Positions 31,385 to 33,686 of a DNA stretch of 33,686 bases are shown here, in pieces. The stretch spans positions 1 to 33,686 of the forward strand of contig JAJPJU010000237.1 of assembly GCA_021324035.1 (NCBI GenBank). Direction: 5' to 3'. The notes beneath the pieces are model-generated. The model saw only the letters and a list, made by a program, of their open reading frames with translations, searched no databases and had not been told where the DNA came from. The translations under genes and the position numbers were made by a program. The stretch is from Spartobacteria bacterium (GTDB lineage: Bacteria > Verrucomicrobiota > Verrucomicrobiia > Chthoniobacterales > UBA10450). How positions within the stretch are numbered: position 1 is the first letter of the stretch; each line of letters begins with the position of its first letter.

Positions 31385-31443
31385 AACCAACCAAAAAAAG
31401 TGGTTTTGGTCATCCTTTAGTAGCGGAGACCATGTTCCGAAAA

Positions 31444-31470
31444 ACCGGACCTCTGATTGTGCCGTCCGGT
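31444..31470. promoter_or_regulatory. Second hairpin in the 222-base gap
   Basis: ACCGGAC and GTCCGGT pair perfectly around a 13-base loop; on the minus strand TTTT follows the stem. It lies 102 bases before the GTG of the next gene. No gene is seen in the gap. It may be a leader structure or a minus-strand terminator; no known riboswitch consensus is recognised. Confidence 0.35.
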
Positions 31471-31572
31471 CTAAATATTGGACGTAATCCGTCCTGAGAG
31501 TTTCACTTTTTCTGAGGAAAAATCGGCCTCGCCAATGCCGTTGTTGCGCAACTAATCTGAGCACAACTGTTT

Positions 31573-32856
31573 GTGAAAACTCGGCTCAGCCGGATCTTTT
31601 TCGCGTCGCTTTTCGCGTTTTGCCCAGTAGCCGGCCGTGGTTTCGAATTCTCTGAGCATACTGTAAGTCCGTCGGGCCAATTCATCGTTTACGGCGCCGA
31701 TGATGCGACTCGCGGCGCCTTGTCGGAAGTGGCCGAACGGATCAAGGCAAATTTCCTGTCTGTTCTGAAACGTCGCGACGCGTGGAGGATTGCGGTGGTG
31801 GTCAATTTGCAATCGCGGGCGGTGAATCTCCCGGAGGTTCCAGCTACCGACCTCCGCTTCAGCCAGACTGAAACCGGAGCAAAGCTGCAGCTGAATCTCG
31901 CGGTTTCGGCAAAAACCGATCCGCTGACAATCGAGCGAGCGCTCGCCAGGGTGATCGTCATAGAAATGATTTATCGGAGTCAAACTGGAGTAGTCGCCGG
32001 AGACGTTTACGTCGAGCCGCCGGGGTGGCTGGTAAACGGTTTGCTGGCTTCGGCGCCGAATAAAGATCGCACTGAATTGGTGGGTGTACTCTCAACTCCG
32101 GCCCGCGAGATTAGTTTGACGGAATTTTTAAATCAGCGCCTGGAAACGTTGGATTCTTCGACCCGGCAGATTTATCGCGCCTATTCCTTCGTTTTGGTCC
32201 AGATGTTGATGGACAGCCCAAATGGACGTTCGCGTCTGGGGCACTATATCGACAATTTGGCGTTTGCTACCAACGATCCGATCGCCGATTTGCGCGCGGC
32301 ATTTCCCGAACTTGGTGACTTTGGCAGAGCTTGGAAAACGAAGATCGCTGATTTAAAGACCGGAGCGGACAAGGATCTTCTGAGCTTTTCGCAAACGGAC
32401 GAAAAACTAAACGAATTGCTGCAAACGAATTTCCCTTCCAGAGATGGCGGTCAGGAATCTGTTTCGCTGGAAAGTTTTTCGCACGCGAAACCGAATCCGA
32501 CTCAGCGGCGGACCTTGCAGGAGTTCAGCCAGCAATTGCTGTTGCTCGCGACTCGAGCGAATCCCATCCTGCGCCCAATTGTCCAGGATTATCAGCGGGC
32601 CGCCGATGAGGTTGTTCTTGGCCGAAAGCGCGGAATTGAGAAGCGCCTCGCGGAACTGAGATCGTTGCATACGAGGCTCGCAGCGCGGATGAACGACGTC
32701 GAAGATTATCTGAATTGGTTTGAAGCGGCGAAACTCGAAACCCCGAGCGGAATCTTCGACAATTACTTGCAGGCGACGACGTCGATCGAGGTTCAAAAAC
32801 CGCGACGAAAGGACGCTCTTTCGGTCTATCTGGATGCGATGGAGATGGAGTTTTGA
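31573..32856 (+). CDS. Exported protein with degenerate zincin-like region
   Basis: A 427-residue protein with a signal peptide (about residues 1-22) and GTG start. The region ERALARVIVIEMIYRSQ followed by EPPGWLVNGLLAS (residues about 121-160) has the layout of peptidase-MA-like gluzincins, where HExxH precedes a P-x-WL-x-EGLA segment. Here HExxH is replaced by IEMIY (130-134), with only the glutamate kept, so it cannot be a normal metallopeptidase. The C-terminal 120 residues are helical (RGIEKRLAELRSLHTRLAARMNDV) and may form a coiled coil. It is possibly a scaffold or an inactive peptidase homologue in the periplasm; family assignment is tentative. Confidence 0.6.
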   Translation: MKTRLSRIFFASLFAFCPVAGRGFEFSEHTVSPSGQFIVYGADDATRGALSEVAERIKANFLSVLKRRDAWRIAVVVNLQSRAVNLPEVPATDLRFSQTETGAKLQLNLAVSAKTDPLTIERALARVIVIEMIYRSQTGVVAGDVYVEPPGWLVNGLLASAPNKDRTELVGVLSTPAREISLTEFLNQRLETLDSSTRQIYRAYSFVLVQMLMDSPNGRSRLGHYIDNLAFATNDPIADLRAAFPELGDFGRAWKTKIADLKTGADKDLLSFSQTDEKLNELLQTNFPSRDGGQESVSLESFSHAKPNPTQRRTLQEFSQQLLLLATRANPILRPIVQDYQRAADEVVLGRKRGIEKRLAELRSLHTRLAARMNDVEDYLNWFEAAKLETPSGIFDNYLQATTSIEVQKPRRKDALSVYLDAMEMEF

Positions 32857-32970
32857 CCTTTTCGGCGGCCCAATATGCCCAAAGTCGGATCGGACATGCT
32901 AAGTTACTGTGCAACAATAGCTCAGGGACGCTGTTTAATGAGTACAACCTCAACCCAAAGGAATTCAAAA

Positions 32971-33686
32971 ATGGATGCTAAATTGTTTATCGCCAGCCTG
33001 CTGGCCGTCATCGGTCTGGTTGCTCCTGTGCAAGCCGGCAACGGTCATCATGGCGGCAGCGGCGGAAATTTCGTCTCGGGTCGCTCGGGCGCGGGACGCG
33101 GTGTCAGTCCATCGTTCAGTTCGATGCCAGCGCGAAGCTTTGGCGGCAATCGTATGATGTACTCAGGGCAACGCTTTTCCTCATATGGAATGCGTTCTCC
33201 GAACGTGATGCGTTATCACCCTCAGTCGGTGAATTCGAACTTCGGCGCCCAGCGGCTCGCCCAGGGAAATTTCCAGGCAAACCGGTTCAATCATTCGGCG
33301 AACAATCCGCGGATCGGCGCCAATCGAAACGGTTTCGCCTCGAATAACCATGCGCTCAATAGCCAGCGCTTTGGTTCCGGCCAATTTCGCAACGCGCAAG
33401 GCCGCCTCGCGCCCAACTGGAAGAATCACGTGGTCGCCCAACATGCAGGAAACTGGCACTCAAATTGGAGCCATAACCATTCTCATTGGTGGCACGGCCA
33501 TAATTGGTGCTTCATCGGTGGCTCCTGGTTCGCCTTTGATGTTGGGTTCTCGCCCTGGTGGCCTTGGTGGTGGGATTATCCGTACTACGGTTACGGATAC
33601 GGCTATCCCTACGGATACGGGTACGGCTACAACTACGGAAACGGATACGATCAAGGTTACGGGGATTCCGGCGTTTACGACAGCCA
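32971..33686 (+). CDS. Exported Gly/Asn/His/Tyr-rich protein (3' end outside window)
   Basis: At least 238 residues with no stop before the window ends. A strong ribosome site (AAAGGA, eight bases before the ATG) and a signal peptide (residues 1-22, ending VQAG) are clear. The mature part is low in charge and rich in Gly, Asn, Ser, Arg and Phe, then changes to a His/Trp-rich stretch (HSNWSHNHSHWWHGHNW), a short hydrophobic strand WCFIGGSWFAFDVGFSPWWPW and a Gly-Tyr repeat (YGYGYGYPYGYGYGYNYG). This resembles low-complexity, probably disordered, envelope or matrix proteins. The function is unknown. Confidence 0.75.
   Translation, partial: MDAKLFIASLLAVIGLVAPVQAGNGHHGGSGGNFVSGRSGAGRGVSPSFSSMPARSFGGNRMMYSGQRFSSYGMRSPNVMRYHPQSVNSNFGAQRLAQGNFQANRFNHSANNPRIGANRNGFASNNHALNSQRFGSGQFRNAQGRLAPNWKNHVVAQHAGNWHSNWSHNHSHWWHGHNWCFIGGSWFAFDVGFSPWWPWWWDYPYYGYGYGYPYGYGYGYNYGNGYDQGYGDSGVYDS

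Noticed and set aside
31351..31572. Riboswitch in the 222-base gap
   Set aside because: Two simple hairpins are present but no known aptamer core was recognised.

Overview
The window reads as a chromosomal segment of a mid-GC (roughly 55%) Gram-negative bacterium, most likely a soil Verrucomicrobiota of the Chthoniobacterales/Spartobacteria type. This is inference from three things: the gene content (methylcitrate cycle, Tsa/Alr/SppA operon, MacAB, bacterial caspase, many lipoproteins), predominantly coupled or tightly packed genes, and a high density of short-unit intergenic repeats. There is no rRNA, phage, integrase, transposase or CRISPR array. Coding density is very high and no gene-free stretch exceeds 300 bases.

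Layout. 1-4048: a propionate-catabolism operon prpD-prpB-prpC followed by a hot-dog thioesterase. 4060-7955: a class A beta-lactamase, a convergent phospholipase-D/cardiolipin-synthase-like lipoprotein, an AsmA-like membrane-anchored protein and a small DUF5329 exported protein. 8006-8433 (minus): tRNA-Arg(UCU) and a small AT-hook-like protein. 8619-14191: a long, largely ATGA-coupled operon sppA - CPBP protease - thiL - tsaE - tsaB - alr - RelE-fold protein - pseudopilin-like lipoprotein. 14350-15386 (minus): a DksA-like protein, bL33 and bS18, all with absent or degraded zinc-binding cysteines. 15618-23281: two ABC-2 type permeases (both minus) lie 6 kb apart. Between them are plus-strand macA, macB-ATPase, macB-permease, an exported caspase-like protein with tandem Tudor-knot-like repeats, a rhodanese and a HEAT-like protein. 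23449-29397 (minus): a DUF2238 membrane protein, pdxA, surA-like PPIase and mfd. 29530-33686: L,D-transpeptidase, FmdB-type zinc ribbon, a zinc-ribbon membrane protein, a degenerate zincin-like exported protein and a truncated Gly/Tyr-rich exported protein.

The most unusual signal is not a gene. The intergenic spaces, and two coding regions, carry arrays of very short tandem units of fixed period (7, 9 or 10 bases). Five of these are paired inverted arrays that would fold into long hairpins: three of 7-mers, one of 9-mers and one of 10-mers. Each lies at or just downstream of a stop codon. Single-arm arrays of about four 7-mers (or about three 9-mers) occur next to start codons and inside thiL and pdxA, where they are translated. 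One sits between two coupled macB genes, is flanked by a 7-base direct repeat, and preserves coupling through a 15-codon mini-ORF. The sequence shows the periodicity and pairing directly; mobility and function are inference.
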